From Lineus longissimus (lineage: Eukaryota > Nemertea > Pilidiophora > Heteronemertea > Lineidae), in NCBI RefSeq assembly GCF_910592395.1, contig NC_088326.1:1557001-1617000 (forward strand): 60,000 nt of DNA, given 5' to 3'. Both the position numbers and the translations under genes were made by a program. Numbering within the stretch: position 1 is the first letter of the stretch; every line of letters begins with the position of its first letter. Shown one piece after another: positions 13,101 through 32,458 of this stretch. The notes beneath the pieces were generated by a model. The model had not been told where the DNA came from. It searched no databases and saw nothing but the letters and a program-made list of their open reading frames with translations.

Positions 13101-16100
13101 ATAACTTACATCTGTTGAATGAATGGATTAGTTTCTACTGGAGCTGAAGGTTTCTTGAACCTTAGTAACCAAAATTTGGTGACGTCTCCTAATGACAGGA
13201 AAATATGAACATTTTTTTTTTTTTTTTTATTTATTTTTTTTTTATATAATTTTTAAATATGAACATGCAATTGCTGCATGGACAGAATATGTGCTTTGAC
13301 TACTGATAGTGATAGGATACCGTATTCTTTTATAGTCATAGTGTGCCAATGCTAGAATTTGATAGGGTGCTTGACAAGTAGAGTAGCACTAGCTATTCAA
13401 CATGCATGTTTAACCTCTTTGACAAAGACCAGGACAGTTTTCAGAGAATTCCATTCTTCGAGCAAGTGTGAGCAAGACTACATGATCTATTGCAAAATAA
13501 CAGTCAACACTTACATCTCGGACTCTGTTCTTGATCTCATTATTTGGCGTATCCACCACAACTTTGCTGAATTCTTTGCTCATTTCGTCAATCTTGCTGT
13601 CTGCAAAACAACAAAACGATCACTTTGGACCCCGTTGGAACTGAGAAATGCTGTCCTTGTGATGTATCCTGACTGAGTAGAAGTGATCAGTTTGGGACCA
13701 AAACCAGTGCGCTAAATAGAGAGGATATCCTGCATATCGCAGTGTCCGGCAAGGGAGATTCCACTGAAATGACAACACTTCTACTTGTATAAGCCCAAAT
13801 CACTTTCACTTTTGCTAAAATGGTTGGCAAATAGCACATTTATTGGCCAATACCACTTTCACTTTCACTTTAATGTCAGAGTGAAATTTCATCTCAATAA
13901 ACATACCATCACCAGCTAATCCGCCTAAACTCATGCCCTGTATATCAGGACCTTTGCTCAAGTTGACTGGTTTACCTTTCTTGGGCACCTTTTTCGTATA
14001 ACTCTCGATTAGAGCTGAAATTACAAAATGGTTGATGGGCTAACAATAGCACTATCACCATTGGCAACGGCGATCATACATCATTGTTTCAAATTGAACA
14101 TTGGAAAGATTCACTGAATTCTAATTTTCAATCATAACCTGAAATTGCAGTAAATAGGCAAGTCATCACGACCAATGCAAGGATTCAATGAATCTGACCC
14201 AGAAACCAACCATGAAGAGAAGATCATGTGATAATCAATGGAATTGGTGTCAGGTGATATCGAATTCAATAAGCACAGAAGAACAACTGCTATTTCTTGA
14301 AGAAAGATGATGACCCGTACCTTCACTGATGCCTAGATCTTCACATGCAGACTGTGCCGCCAGTTGTTCTGCTGTTTTCTTGGCCTTTACGATGCCTGCA
14401 AGAAAAAACAAGAACAACGTCAAAATTCATGCAACAAGCATGCAAAGTGTGACATGAAGACCATGGATCACTCTTGGCAAAAACTGGAGAGAATCCGAAC
14501 GACAGATGACGATTGTTGAGAGTTGTTAGCGGTCTATGCCTCAGAAGAGGGAAGGGCTTTAGAAAGTAAGTTAAGTAAAACCTCTCTACTGAGGACACCC
14601 GCGGGACTGAAAAGTGCTGACCTTAATAGAGAGTTGTCCTGATTAGAGAGGTCAAATTGAATCGAGACAACCAATTTGGAACCAAAAACTAGTGTCCTTA
14701 ATAGAGAGGGTGTCCTTGATAGAGAGGTGTCTGCTAAGGGAGGTTCCACTGAAGTGACCTCTACTTACTTCTTGATCCATACGTCTTTCCTTTGACTTTC
14801 ACATGCGACACAAATCCAGACGGTGTTTCCAGCGAATTATACATGGGAGTGCTGAGCTTGTGTTTGGCCAAATAGATATTAAGCATGGACTTGTAACCCA
14901 CGGTTGAAGTGTCGCCTCGAGGGAAGGCATCCGAGGTGGCACCAACGTCATTGTTAGACACATTATCAGTGGTCGCTGCCGATAGACTTCTGGTCTCCGG
15001 TTGATTAGAATTTGTGTTGGTTGTTTCCAAGGCTGGAAATAATTTGATATTTTTATGCCACAAAGTGAAGACGAACAAATGAGGAGTTTCACCAGAAAAC
15101 ATGATGGATGCCAAACCCAATATTCTACAGTCAACCATACCAACGTTGACATCACGTAGACAATAATAGGGAGGTTAAGGGGCTGTAAGTGTTATTATCG
15201 TCACCATCCCATTAACCTCCCTTATATGGAATCAACAACAACACAACACTATCTTGAGGAAATGACTTACCTGTTTTATGTCCTGAGCAAGAAAAAAACA
15301 AACAACAGATCATCAATGCATCACATGAACAACATTTTCTGTAACTTTTAATTTTTTTTGGGGGGGGGATTCAGGAGTAGACGTCATTGGTAAAGTGTTG
15401 CAGTTTGGGATAGCTTTAAAATCAACACAATTTTGTACAAATAAGAGACTCTGATGAAACATCAGCTGTTCCCTACATCAACTTTCTTCCATACATGTGA
15501 CTCGCTCTACCAAAACTAGGCGCTTGTCGCATCTGAACTTGACAGGTTGATACGGACTTGTTGTTCATTTCCCTATTGTAGACCTTTTGTGAAATCTATT
15601 ACAAACTGATTTGGTCACATTTCACAAAAGGTCTACAATAGGGAAATGAACAACAAGTCCGTATCAACCTGTCAAGTTCAGATGCGACAAGCGCCTAGTT
15701 TTGGTAGAGCGGGTCACACATCAACTTTCTTACATTCTTTTCTTCTGCTACACTTTTTTTCTCTCGCACTGAAAACAATCATAAACGAGAGCAAAAACTC
15801 GATACTTACGTCCCTGCCTGGAACCTCCCTTCGCCTTGCCGGATTCCACAAGTCTTTGAAATCGCGGCGGGACTTGGTAGCGCTCAGAGAAATGAATTTT
15901 AGAGTCATCACCATGACCTTGTTTTGTTTGAGGCGTTGGAAGGAGCGGTTTGCGGTACTGGAACAACAAGAAAGAAGAAGAACCAGGTTGAAAGATATCA
16001 ATGAAGGAATTTCGCTTCACCAGGACCTAAGCTTTCTGGACCAGCTGAAGGGAAGGGAATTTGAATATTTGTCACACGTCACAGCAAAACCGGACGCATG

Positions 16101-18685
16101 TCACAAAGAAGATGAGCCTGAATGACACCAGGAGATAATGGAAGAAATTCCATTCAGACCAATTGGCCCAGAGCTAAGGTTCTTTGAAGCCTAAATGTTT
16201 CAATGGTGTTTTTTCGAAAACAAGAGGCCCAAGGGCTGTACAAAACATGGAAAGTACATGTACCTGGTACTTCTATTTCAACCTCAATTATGTTAACATG
16301 TTGATAAGACTTTCGTCAGCTGAGCTACAAAATTGACAACACTAGCAGAAGACAGTGATAACACTAACAGATGAGTAACTTATTTGAAGTAACAGACACT
16401 ATTGGCAAGAATCAGAAAATAGGAAAAATAACCTGTTAAGTACACATGCGATTAAAAAAAGTATGGTGGGTTAAAAAGTTGATTTTCAAAGAACATTTAC
16501 ACGTGTCTCACCTCAAAATCTATTGATATAATGGCTTTACCTAGATGTTTCAAGACATTAAACCAAATCCTACGACTAAATCCATAAAATGACTGGTTTG
16601 ATGGTATTTTTATGAATTTAGCATACCACTTGCTGAGTTCTCTTGGGGAGCTGACGTCCCCTTTACTCGGGTAAAATATAGTACATCATGCATTCACCGG
16701 AACAAGGGAAACCTGACACAGAATCGACAGGCAGATTTGGAGGAGATATTAAAGGGAGAGTGTCTCTAGACAATGACAGGCATGCACTTTATATCTGTAG
16801 GCACCAATCTACAAGATTTGGACATTTTAAATGACAGGAGCATGACGGGTTAAAAGGAGACACACACAACGCTGGATAATGTTATGATTAGGTCTTCATT
16901 TCTGAAATAAAAGCAATACCTCGCTTGTCCTTTGAACTTGGGGCAATATTGCCTTATACACTCCTACAGTTCTATTCTGTTGAATGGCCACAAAATTTGT
17001 AGTAGAGCCTGGTGTATAACTTGGTACACAGACTTGTGTTGTCAGTAAAGTATGAGAGGGGCTAGCACTAGCATAGGCACTTGGTGCCGCTAAAAGGCTA
17101 GTACTGCAACCACTAGCATAGGCATCGGGCACCGGCAAAATGCTACGGTTGTCACCAATAACACAGGAATAGGCACTGGGGCTCGGCCAAATGCTAGAGC
17201 TGCTACTGCCAGCATAGGGATTGGGTGCTGTCAGAGTGCTGGGGATATGGCTAGCACAGGCAGCCTGCAGGCTACTTGATGACATCACTGCAGGGTTAGG
17301 AGCACACAGAGGAAGCCCTGTTGCCAAGGCAGCCATTGGATTCAATTTGAACCTTTCCTGGAATGGAACACTCAACAAGTCAGGAATAGAACGAGTGTGT
17401 TCAGAGACTAGAGTCAGAGATGAAAAGATGTCAAATAGCCAGGTTGAAGCTGGGACAAGACGTAGGGTTAAAGAAAGGTACGATATTTGTGATAATATTA
17501 AACGAGGAAATAATCTCCGCCACAACCATCCAAAACCTACCTGCTCCGTATTCTGAAAGCTGACGGACAGACCAAACTTGTCGCCACCGCCTTGCAAAAC
17601 CTTTCGTGAGTATCCGAAATCTGCCATATTCTCACTGCTGTATTGCGGGAAACGTGGTGGAGGAGCTGTTTTTGCGGTTGGGAAACTGTTGTAGTAGTTT
17701 GATCGAGGTGGCATGCGGGAGTAGGAGCCCTGGGCCCCGCCCCGACCACCTCGACCTCCACCATGTGTTAGTGGCCTTGTTATCTGTAAAAGTTAAACAC
17801 AAAACTTGGAGATCATGCATATTCCAGGGATGTCAATGAGCGAGGGCAAAAAAGTCTGAAATTATTTTCTTGTGATGATGACGACTTGCACTAGAGGCCA
17901 AAACAGCAAGGCAACAGTTTCCTTTTTCAACAGGGGGTGTTTAAGATAACAAGTGAATAAACTCCAAGTGCATTTGAAAGTATTGGCAAGGGACAAACGC
18001 CACATACCCGAGCAGTTGGCCTTCTCGACCCTCCTCTTCCTCTCTTCTTAGTATTTGTCTTCTGTTTGGCGATCAGTTTTTCTAAATGGGCCGTCGACTC
18101 ATCCGCCACGGCGTAGACGGTGAGGTCGCCATCACGATTCCTGGAAGATACACATATGTTATTACAATTGGTACAATCAGCAATACATTCCACAGCACAC
18201 TGGCCTGATGTTATATAAATGAAGTCTTTAGATTGGTGAGTATAATATTACCTTCTGACAGAAGCAGTATCAGGAATAGCCCTCAGGAAATCATCAATTG
18301 TGGAATAACCAAGCTTTTTGAATGGGATATGATCTCCGGTTATCACACGGTACTCTCCTGAAAAAACACGAAACGTCAAATGATAACAAGATAGGAATGA
18401 AGCCCAAATATGTAGTGTCAGATCCTCATAGTTTAGGTCACACACGGGACTGACAAATGTCCTCAATTGAGAGGTGTCCTGATTACAGAGGGCTCCAAGA
18501 ATTGTGGAATTCAACAGGACAGTTCAATCAATCAATGAGACAGAAGAAATCATGGGCAGATCGACAAGGCTTGATAAATGTATCACATTCTGTCATGACT
18601 TACCCGAAAGTTTGCTGAGCGGAACACCCTCCTTGCAGCTCTGGACCACAGCCCTGAGTAATGACTTCACATTACTCAGGTCCAT
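85..18685 (-). CDS. TDRD7: Tudor domain-containing protein 7 (LOTUS-dsRBD-LOTUS-Tudor x4)
   Basis: Twenty-nine coding exons join in frame into 1594 codons: 18685-18604, 18357-18252, 18140-18008, 17783-17541, 17357-16920, 15957-15810, 15282-15271, 15032-14769, 14395-14321, 14014-13907, 13600-13515, 8711-8578, 8435-8301, 8079-7968, 7461-7342, 6908-6762, 6561-6477, 6049-5954, 5783-5683, 5237-5076, 4603-4395, 4129-3886, 3563-3339, 3001-2891, 2493-2390, 1948-1360, 1173-1102, 704-476, 299-85 (TGA at 87-85). The N-terminus (GEYRVITGDHIPFKKLGY) and the C-terminal KLVDTSDEEN segment match vertebrate TDRD7 as I remember it. In animals TDRD7 is a scaffold of germ granules and chromatoid bodies: LOTUS domains bind RNA or Vasa, and Tudor domains bind dimethyl-arginine Piwi tails. 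Human TDRD7 is about 1100 residues, so this one is longer, through extra linker and a dsRBD. The 3'UTR runs off the left edge. Identity is near certain; a few exon edges may be off. Confidence 0.93.
826..1026. mobile_element. Diverged foldback MITE, older relative of the 223-bp family
   Basis: Left end gtgacccgtcacagcaaaac and its inverted copy near 1002-1022 bracket about 200 bp in the TDRD7 intron between exons 27 and 28. The segment aggcgcatgtcgc, the GACGGACTGTTTGTTCATT block and CCTTTTGTGAAAT resemble the younger 223-bp foldback family but are diverged. Confidence 0.65.
1949..2389. other. TDRD7 intron 25, simple repeats only
   Basis: No coding exon is supported here. It holds a poly-A run followed by GAAA repeats at about 2304-2351, which is a poly-T/TTTC tract on the transcribed strand. 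Confidence 0.6.
4214..4313. mobile_element. 100-bp palindromic MITE flanked by TA
   Basis: Starts ctgtaacccaggaaaatttt and ends with the inverted copy aaaattttcctgggttacag. The arms are about 40 bp and TA flanks both sides (4212-4213, 4314-4315), as expected for Tc1/mariner or pogo-type target duplications. It lies in TDRD7 intron 21. Confidence 0.8.
4395..8079 (-). CDS. TDRD7: TDRD7 exons 14-21: extended Tudor domains 1 and 2
   Basis: Tudor 1 lies at residues about 655-780 (exons 14-17). Its core is EGSYCVAQFSDDGNWYRAKV followed by VLYIDYGNTEFIP, the classical aromatic-cage and YGN signature for dimethyl-arginine binding. Tudor 2 (exons 19-21) has a weaker core: AGTLYALVNENDDGL, then VNVSFMDHGGRETV, where MDHGG replaces the usual DYGN. 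That change may weaken methyl-arginine binding. Each core is wrapped by staphylococcal-nuclease-like strands (VFISYTL, LDVFVSFI), as in extended Tudor domains. Confidence 0.88.
4604..5075. other. TDRD7 intron 20, nothing recognised
   Basis: Between the Tudor 2 exons. I see no exon, RNA gene or repeat here beyond a few short pyrimidine runs. Confidence 0.5.
8301..13600 (-). CDS. TDRD7: TDRD7 exons 11-13: second LOTUS domain, split by a 4.8-kb host intron
   Basis: Exon 11 (13600-13515) ends with EIKNRVRD. Exon 12 (8711-8578) continues LIATKPSGMWNTRFPIEY and the LPSNYGELL segment. Together they form an OST-HTH domain resembling the third LOTUS of vertebrate TDRD7 (SGLW and the PEDAL-type turn). 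Both sides are phase 0. Exon 13 (8435-8301) is a Ser-rich linker into the first Tudor unit. The intron 13514-8712 between exons 11 and 12 contains the BTB gene on the other strand. Confidence 0.85.
8712..10710. other. Left half of the TDRD7 host intron; upstream region of the BTB gene
   Basis: No TDRD7 exon is supported here. A strong donor (aaag then GTAAGT at 9681) and an acceptor (ttttccacag ending at 10682) on the plus strand could delimit a noncoding first exon of the BTB gene ending at 9680. No TATA box stands out at the implied start. Confidence 0.4.
10711..13023 (+). CDS. BTB/POZ domain protein nested in TDRD7 intron
   Basis: Three coding exons (10711-10733, 10880-11361, 12449-13023) join in phase into 360 codons including the TGA. 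The N-terminal 85 or so residues are low complexity. A BTB domain follows: NPDELSDVILVVEKKKLYVH, LAEWSSVWRTMF, a LLRCIYP helix and LLSLADEYMMERIMTKCEDFL. This is the pattern of BATH/BTBD-type domains, which dimerise and often recruit CUL3. No MATH or Kelch partner domain is encoded; after the BTB come a BACK-like helical stretch and a Cys-containing C-terminus (FSCTECNEK). The reading frame of exon 2 is also open upstream to an ATG at 10767, so an unspliced start is possible. It lies entirely within TDRD7 intron 11 on the opposite strand. Confidence 0.82.
11400..11578. mobile_element. pogo/Tigger-type MITE relic
   Basis: The repeated phrase cttaatagagaggt and an end reading aggcaggttctactgtagta match the family whose intact ends are TA-cagtggaacctc. 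An internal segment around gaccaaagctagtgtcctta is duplicated in this copy. Confidence 0.7.
11767..11989. mobile_element. 223-bp foldback MITE, copy 1
   Basis: Left arm tgtgactcgctctaccaaaa and right arm ttttggtagagcgggtcaca are inverted copies about 100 bp long around a 20-odd-bp centre (tattacaaactgatttgg). No coding capacity. Three near-identical copies lie at 15496, 23116 and 26378. Confidence 0.9.
13024..13514. other. BTB gene 3'UTR region
   Basis: Follows the BTB stop codon. A T-rich run occupies 13208-13257. No AATAAA is seen close by, so the transcript end is not placed. TDRD7 exon 11 begins on the other strand at 13515. Confidence 0.4.
13907..15957 (-). CDS. TDRD7: TDRD7 exons 6-10: linker plus double-stranded-RNA-binding domain
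   Basis: Exon 6 (15957-15810), exon 8 (15032-14769), exon 9 (14395-14321) and exon 10 (14014-13907). Exons 8 and 9 together encode a clear dsRBD at residues about 434-498. Helix 1 is YKSMLNIYLAKHKL; then come TPMYNSLETPSGFVSHVKV, the KGKTYGS strand, and helix 2 with the signature IVKAKKTAEQLAAQSACEDL, whose lysines and alanines sit where dsRBDs contact the RNA phosphates. In vertebrate TDRD7, as I recall it, a second LOTUS domain occupies this region and no dsRBD is present. All exon phases fit (1/1), so the domain belongs to the same transcript. Exon 10 encodes a Lys/Gly linker. Confidence 0.85.
14577..14753. mobile_element. pogo/Tigger-type MITE
   Basis: Begins aaacctctctactgaggaca and ends taagggaggttccactga, inverted with respect to each other, with internal ccttaatagagag phrases. 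It lies 15 bases from the donor of TDRD7 exon 8. A degraded relative sits at about 13665-13770 and a fragment at 18432-18490. Confidence 0.75.
15271..15282 (-). CDS. TDRD7: TDRD7 12-nt microexon 7
   Basis: Twelve bases (GACATAAAACAG) are flanked by ttgctcag and GTAAGT. Both neighbours break in phase 1, so including it gives Arg-His-Lys-Thr-Ala and skipping it leaves the frame intact. It lies 527 bases from exon 6 and 238 from exon 8. Flanking consensus and phase are the only support; it could be skipped or be chance. Confidence 0.5.
15496..15718. mobile_element. 223-bp foldback MITE, copy 2
   Basis: Nearly identical to copy 1. The 13-bp direct repeat catcaactttctt occurs just left (near 15476) and just right (15719), which may reflect a target duplication or pre-existing repetition. 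It lies in TDRD7 intron 6. Confidence 0.9.
16074..16150. mobile_element. Fragment of the older foldback family
   Basis: The stretch cgtcacagcaaaaccggacg and the following block through ggagataatggaagaaattc match, in inverse orientation, the right half of the element at 826-1026. Confidence 0.55.
16151..16919. other. Right part of TDRD7 intron 5, nothing recognised
   Basis: I see no exon, RNA gene or clear repeat in this stretch. Confidence 0.5.
16920..18685 (-). CDS. TDRD7: TDRD7 exons 1-5: LOTUS domain 1, RGG-rich and Ser/Ala linkers
   Basis: Exons 1-3 encode residues 1-107. Residues about 4-75 form an OST-HTH/LOTUS winged helix, recognisable by VKSLLRAVVQSCKEG and IPFKKLGYSTIDDFLRAIP. Basic and glycine-rich stretches follow (KKRGRGGSRRP near residue 95, GGGRGGRGG near 115), which look like RGG RNA-binding or arginine-methylation motifs. 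Exon 5 (17357-16920, 146 codons) is a Ser/Ala/Pro low-complexity linker with loose internal repeats of the type PSAYAS, PDAYASG and NPYAGS. The start at 18685 is chosen because the family's N-terminal helix begins there, and a 3' splice site 42 bases upstream marks the preceding 5'UTR boundary. Confidence 0.88.
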
Positions 18686-18727
18686 TATGTATGTGTGCGG
18701 TTAAAGGTCGATGAAATCAAATTTCGC
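18686..18727 (-). other. TDRD7: TDRD7 5'UTR part of first coding exon
   Basis: On the minus strand a 3' splice site (acttgcag) lies at 18735-18728. The 42 bases after it, up to the ATG at 18685, have no coding potential. This implies at least one noncoding upstream exon between here and the STK3/4 start at 20233. I could not place that exon. Confidence 0.5.
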
Positions 18728-20232
18728 CTGCAAGTAAATATTTGAGAAGGATGAGAATAGTAAGGTCAAAATATAACCTGCAATATATCTGGAAGTAGAC
18801 ATGAAGTCAAAGATACACCTGTTGTAACCTATTTCTACAAATTCTTCGAGAAAGAAAACATGAAACTAGAAAATAGTGGTACATTCCTGTCCTTGAAAAG
18901 TGTCTGACATTGACCACATCCAGATATGTCCCCAGCTTTTTGGAAATCTGAAATACGTGTAGGAATTCAATGGAAATCTAGACAGACTATTTGGTGTGAA
19001 GTGGGAGATAAATCATGATTATGACATACCAAACACCAAGACCATACAGTTCATGGATTCCTTGAATCACTAAATCCATAAATTATGCTAAATAGCTATA
19101 TCCTACTTTTCAATAAGGTTTGATTTGGTTATGCCTACTGATTTTTGCTGAAAGAGCCTGGGAATTACTGTCGGCAGGTCACTTTCAATGAATAGTTGCC
19201 AGGTTCCTGAGAAAATGGTGTTACTCTGCTAAAATAATTATTGGAGGCCCTAATTTGTGATCAAAGAAATAGTCGTTTTGTAGAATGTTTGTGTACATTT
19301 TTTTTCCATCAACTAACTTGCACAGAAAATGTATTTGTGATGTTCCAGTACCTGCAGTACTTCCAAACAAAATGACAATATCATTCACACGCCCTTTTTA
19401 TCACTCTTTCTACCACAAGTCTGAAGTCACAACGCCAAATGTATTATGGCCAAGTGAAAGTTCACTGGGAACAAGGTCATGAGGTAGACAGCCATAATAT
19501 GCACAACACGTCGATTTTAGGACTTCTCATTCTGGCGTTACATGACTGACACTTAGCTTGACTGAAACTAGTGAAAGAAGTTGATCATGCCGTGGACTAA
19601 GGTAAAGGTAGCCAGGCTGAGTGAAGTGAAACTGAAGCAGGCCTGCCCTAGCATAAACCAGCAGCAACAAAAAATGCACAATAAATTGATTGAGCACTAA
19701 AGAAGCTTAAGTCACAGTTATGCACCTGAAAATGGAAAGTTTTAAATGGGAACACCAGAGAGCAGGTCATGATATTGTCATTGATGCAGTGCATACGCGC
19801 AGTGGCACTGGCAGTGCATTGATGCATGCAAATGCCAATGTTGACTTTTGTGCATCATTTTTGAATCCTGAAATTCTTATGTTTTCATCTTGACTTACAC
19901 TAAAATGATGAACCAAACAAAGGACTGTTATCTAAAGATTGTAAAAAATGTCGTATAGATATTATGTTTCACGTCAATTATTCAGAAAATCGCTTTCAGA
20001 TGGTAAATCCTTCAAAACTTCCACGTTTATGACTGTGGCGCCATCTATCGACTTCCCACAATCCTTGTGGGGAGAAATAACTTCCGGGAGAGTTGGTTGG
20101 TGAACTTCCGGTAAATAAACATGTTAAAATTGCTGAAAAACGTACTTTATTCTCAAAAGTGAGGTTTTTTGGACATGTGATTACGTTGAGTAGACTCTTG
20201 TTGATATTGAGCTGTCTTTTGGAGCTGAAGAA
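18728..20232. other. Divergent intergenic region between TDRD7 and STK3/4
   Basis: About 1.5 kb separate the two head-to-head genes. No coding exon is supported. The right end holds two ETS-type sites. A noncoding TDRD7 exon is expected here but was not located. Confidence 0.5.
20080..20111. promoter_or_regulatory. Paired ETS-type sites upstream of STK3/4 exon 1
   Basis: ACTTCCGG occurs at 20080-20087 and again at 20104-20111, 24 bp apart, about 130 bp upstream of the STK3/4 start codon. No TATA box is seen nearby. Paired GGAAGT cores are typical of broad, housekeeping, often bidirectional promoters. Function is inferred. Confidence 0.45.
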
Positions 20233-30297
<10,065 letters not shown>

Positions 30298-31945
30298 TTT
30301 TTCCATACATGATTTTATTCGCAGATTTCTATTGGACGTTACGACTGATACATATTTTCCCTCTTATAAGATTTAACCTGAACCCCTTGAGTACATATTG
30401 ATATAGACTTGTGGTTGCGTAGTGCTAATTTATAAAGCTGGAACGAGGTTGTATGCAAACAGGTGTCATCCCATGCTCTTGTCAAGAATGCGTACCTAAC
30501 GTTTCTGGTCTTCATTTCTTCCAAATGTTTCCTTCGTCAAATACATGTACTATGGTTTTGTTCAGGTTCTTGAGAAATGGGAATCCTTGAAAATTCGGCT
30601 GTTTACAGTTACGGTGTATCCTGTGTGAAGACCATGGATCAAAGTAAAAAGCTGCGCTGTATGTTAGAAAGGTTTTATGAAATGTTTATTTGTGAGAAGA
30701 CATTGTAGCTTTTCTTGTTGAGCCTGAACTTCAGGTGAATTTCACTTGGCACCTCCTCCAAACACATGCAAGAGGGAGGGGCATGCAGTTGACCCCGATT
30801 TGCGAGGATGTTTCTTGTTAGGTTTATACAATACATTGTATTAAGTTGTCTAGATTTTGTATCATTAAATTTTTGTGTGTTACTGTTCTTGTAAAGATTT
30901 GTCCTTATCTGCTACGCCCCATGATATCAATTTTGGCAGGGATGATTGTTTGTATGGGGTGTCCATAAAGTAATAGGGAGTTTAAGATCAGAGACTTGTC
31001 GTGGATCCTCGTACGTATATGGATAGATATGTACACACAATTTGTCCTAAAGTTTATCCTTATACGTATAAGGCTCCTTGATAAGTCACTGTTCTCAACC
31101 GCCTGTTTACACATCTAACCTCAATTACAGCACTTGATATAATGTCTCTTGTGCTGCGAGTTTAGGGTAAATGTTCTCAACAGGTTTGTGGCATTAGTGT
31201 GCTATGGTCTCAGTAATAAATCATGTCGTCTCAATGCCAAAGAGGATCACAAATTAATTATTGATATTAATATCGGCCTCGCAATTTTTCGGAATACTCT
31301 CTGAACATTTTTATATGCCTTTTTAATTCCGATAGCCAATTGGGATGCTTTCTTGATGAAATGGGGGTCTGACGTCGGGGAAGGTACAAGGCCTGAAACA
31401 CCTTCATCACAGTGACACCTCCTGTAACGGTGTGTAATGAAAATATCTGATGCCACCTATTAACCTCATTCCAAATTTCCTGGTTCGAATTTCTGCATCT
31501 TGTTAAACCTACTTGTAGTTGAAATCTTGTTTAAAGGAGACGAAGTCGTTGACAAATGTATAAACTGTGCACAGTTTGTCTTTATCCAATTATAGTTATG
31601 TCCTTCCTGTTTAGTAGCCTATGTTACCATGGCAACTGTATTTAATTTATGCATTTAAACAGGTTTTGGGCTGTTCTATCCACTGTTCTCCCGATTTTAA
31701 TACATGTATGTCAAACAAATTTAGTTTTTTTTGTGAAGCATTTTCATCTTCTCTTAAATATTGCATTGTGCTGATGTCATTGAGCTAAAAGCTTCTCTTA
31801 GTTGGCTTCAAGTCGTCTCATTTCATGAACGTTGGCTGCAGACATTTGAAAGAACAGCCATGAAATATTAGGTTGTGTACAGTAAACAATATTGTGTAAG
31901 GGAAAATTTGTGTACAGAATTATAAATAAATTGTACATAGAAGTT
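30298..31945 (+). other. STK3/STK4: STK3/4 3'UTR (extent inferred)
   Basis: Sequence after the TGA has no exon. AATAAA signals occur at 31215-31220 and 31925-31930; either could end the transcript. The limits are a guess from these hexamers. Confidence 0.4.
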
Positions 31946-31979
31946 CACACAGAATTAACACCTTGATTGTTTTCTTTTG

Positions 31980-32140
31980 AGACACCCTGAATACAGAGTC
32001 CTTCTTCAAGTACACCTTGTCCTTGTTGGAGAAGAACCTACTCTCTCTTGAGACACCCTGAATAGGATATCTACATCCAGTACATCTTCTCCTTGCTGGA
32101 GAACAACCTACTGTTTTTCGAGACACCCTGAATACAGAGC
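31980..32140. repeat. 70-bp tandem repeat, about 2.3 copies
   Basis: gagacaccctgaatacagag starts each unit at about 31980, 32051 and 32121. The units share gtacatcttctccttgctgg-like bodies. Confidence 0.85.
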
Positions 32141-32145
32141 CCTTT

Positions 32146-32217
32146 GCCTCGTTGGTCTGGTGGTACGATTCTCGCTTTGGATGCGAGAGGTCGCGGGTTC
32201 AACTCCCGGGCAAGCCC
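32146..32217 (+). tRNA. tRNA-Pro (anticodon TGG), possibly a pseudogene
   Basis: Seventy-two bases align along their length with animal tRNA-Pro: a perfect anticodon stem around TTTGGAT, a B box GGGTTCAACTCCC, and a TTTT terminator at 32218-32221. By eye three stem pairs are broken: acceptor 2-71 (C-C) and 5-68 (C-A), and T-stem 49-65 (G-G). No intron and no encoded CCA. The mispairs suggest a decayed copy or a tRNA-like repeat. Confidence 0.65.
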
Positions 32218-32458
32218 TTTTGTTGGCCAAACATCTGTGGTGCTACCTGTCGTATCAATTTTACACTGCAGGGGATCAGTTGCCCATTCTCCCTGAGAGC
32301 AATCAATCTTCTAATGAAGGATAATCTTTCTGCTGTTATTGGCACGAGCTTGCAATTGATATTGTGATCACATTAACTTGAGTTCCCACTGAATGGTGTA
32401 TCACCAGTATGTATCCATATCCCTCAGATCTGCTCCTGCTGCCCTTGGCTCTGGGTAT

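Noticed and set aside
15646-16125. 159-codon frame on the plus strand
   Set aside because: Begins in a foldback MITE arm and runs antisense through TDRD7 exon 6; a similar N-terminus recurs wherever the MITE occurs.
31247-31456. Minus-strand frame of 69 codons in the STK3/4 3'UTR
   Set aside because: No family features, no splice context, and it lies in the presumed UTR.
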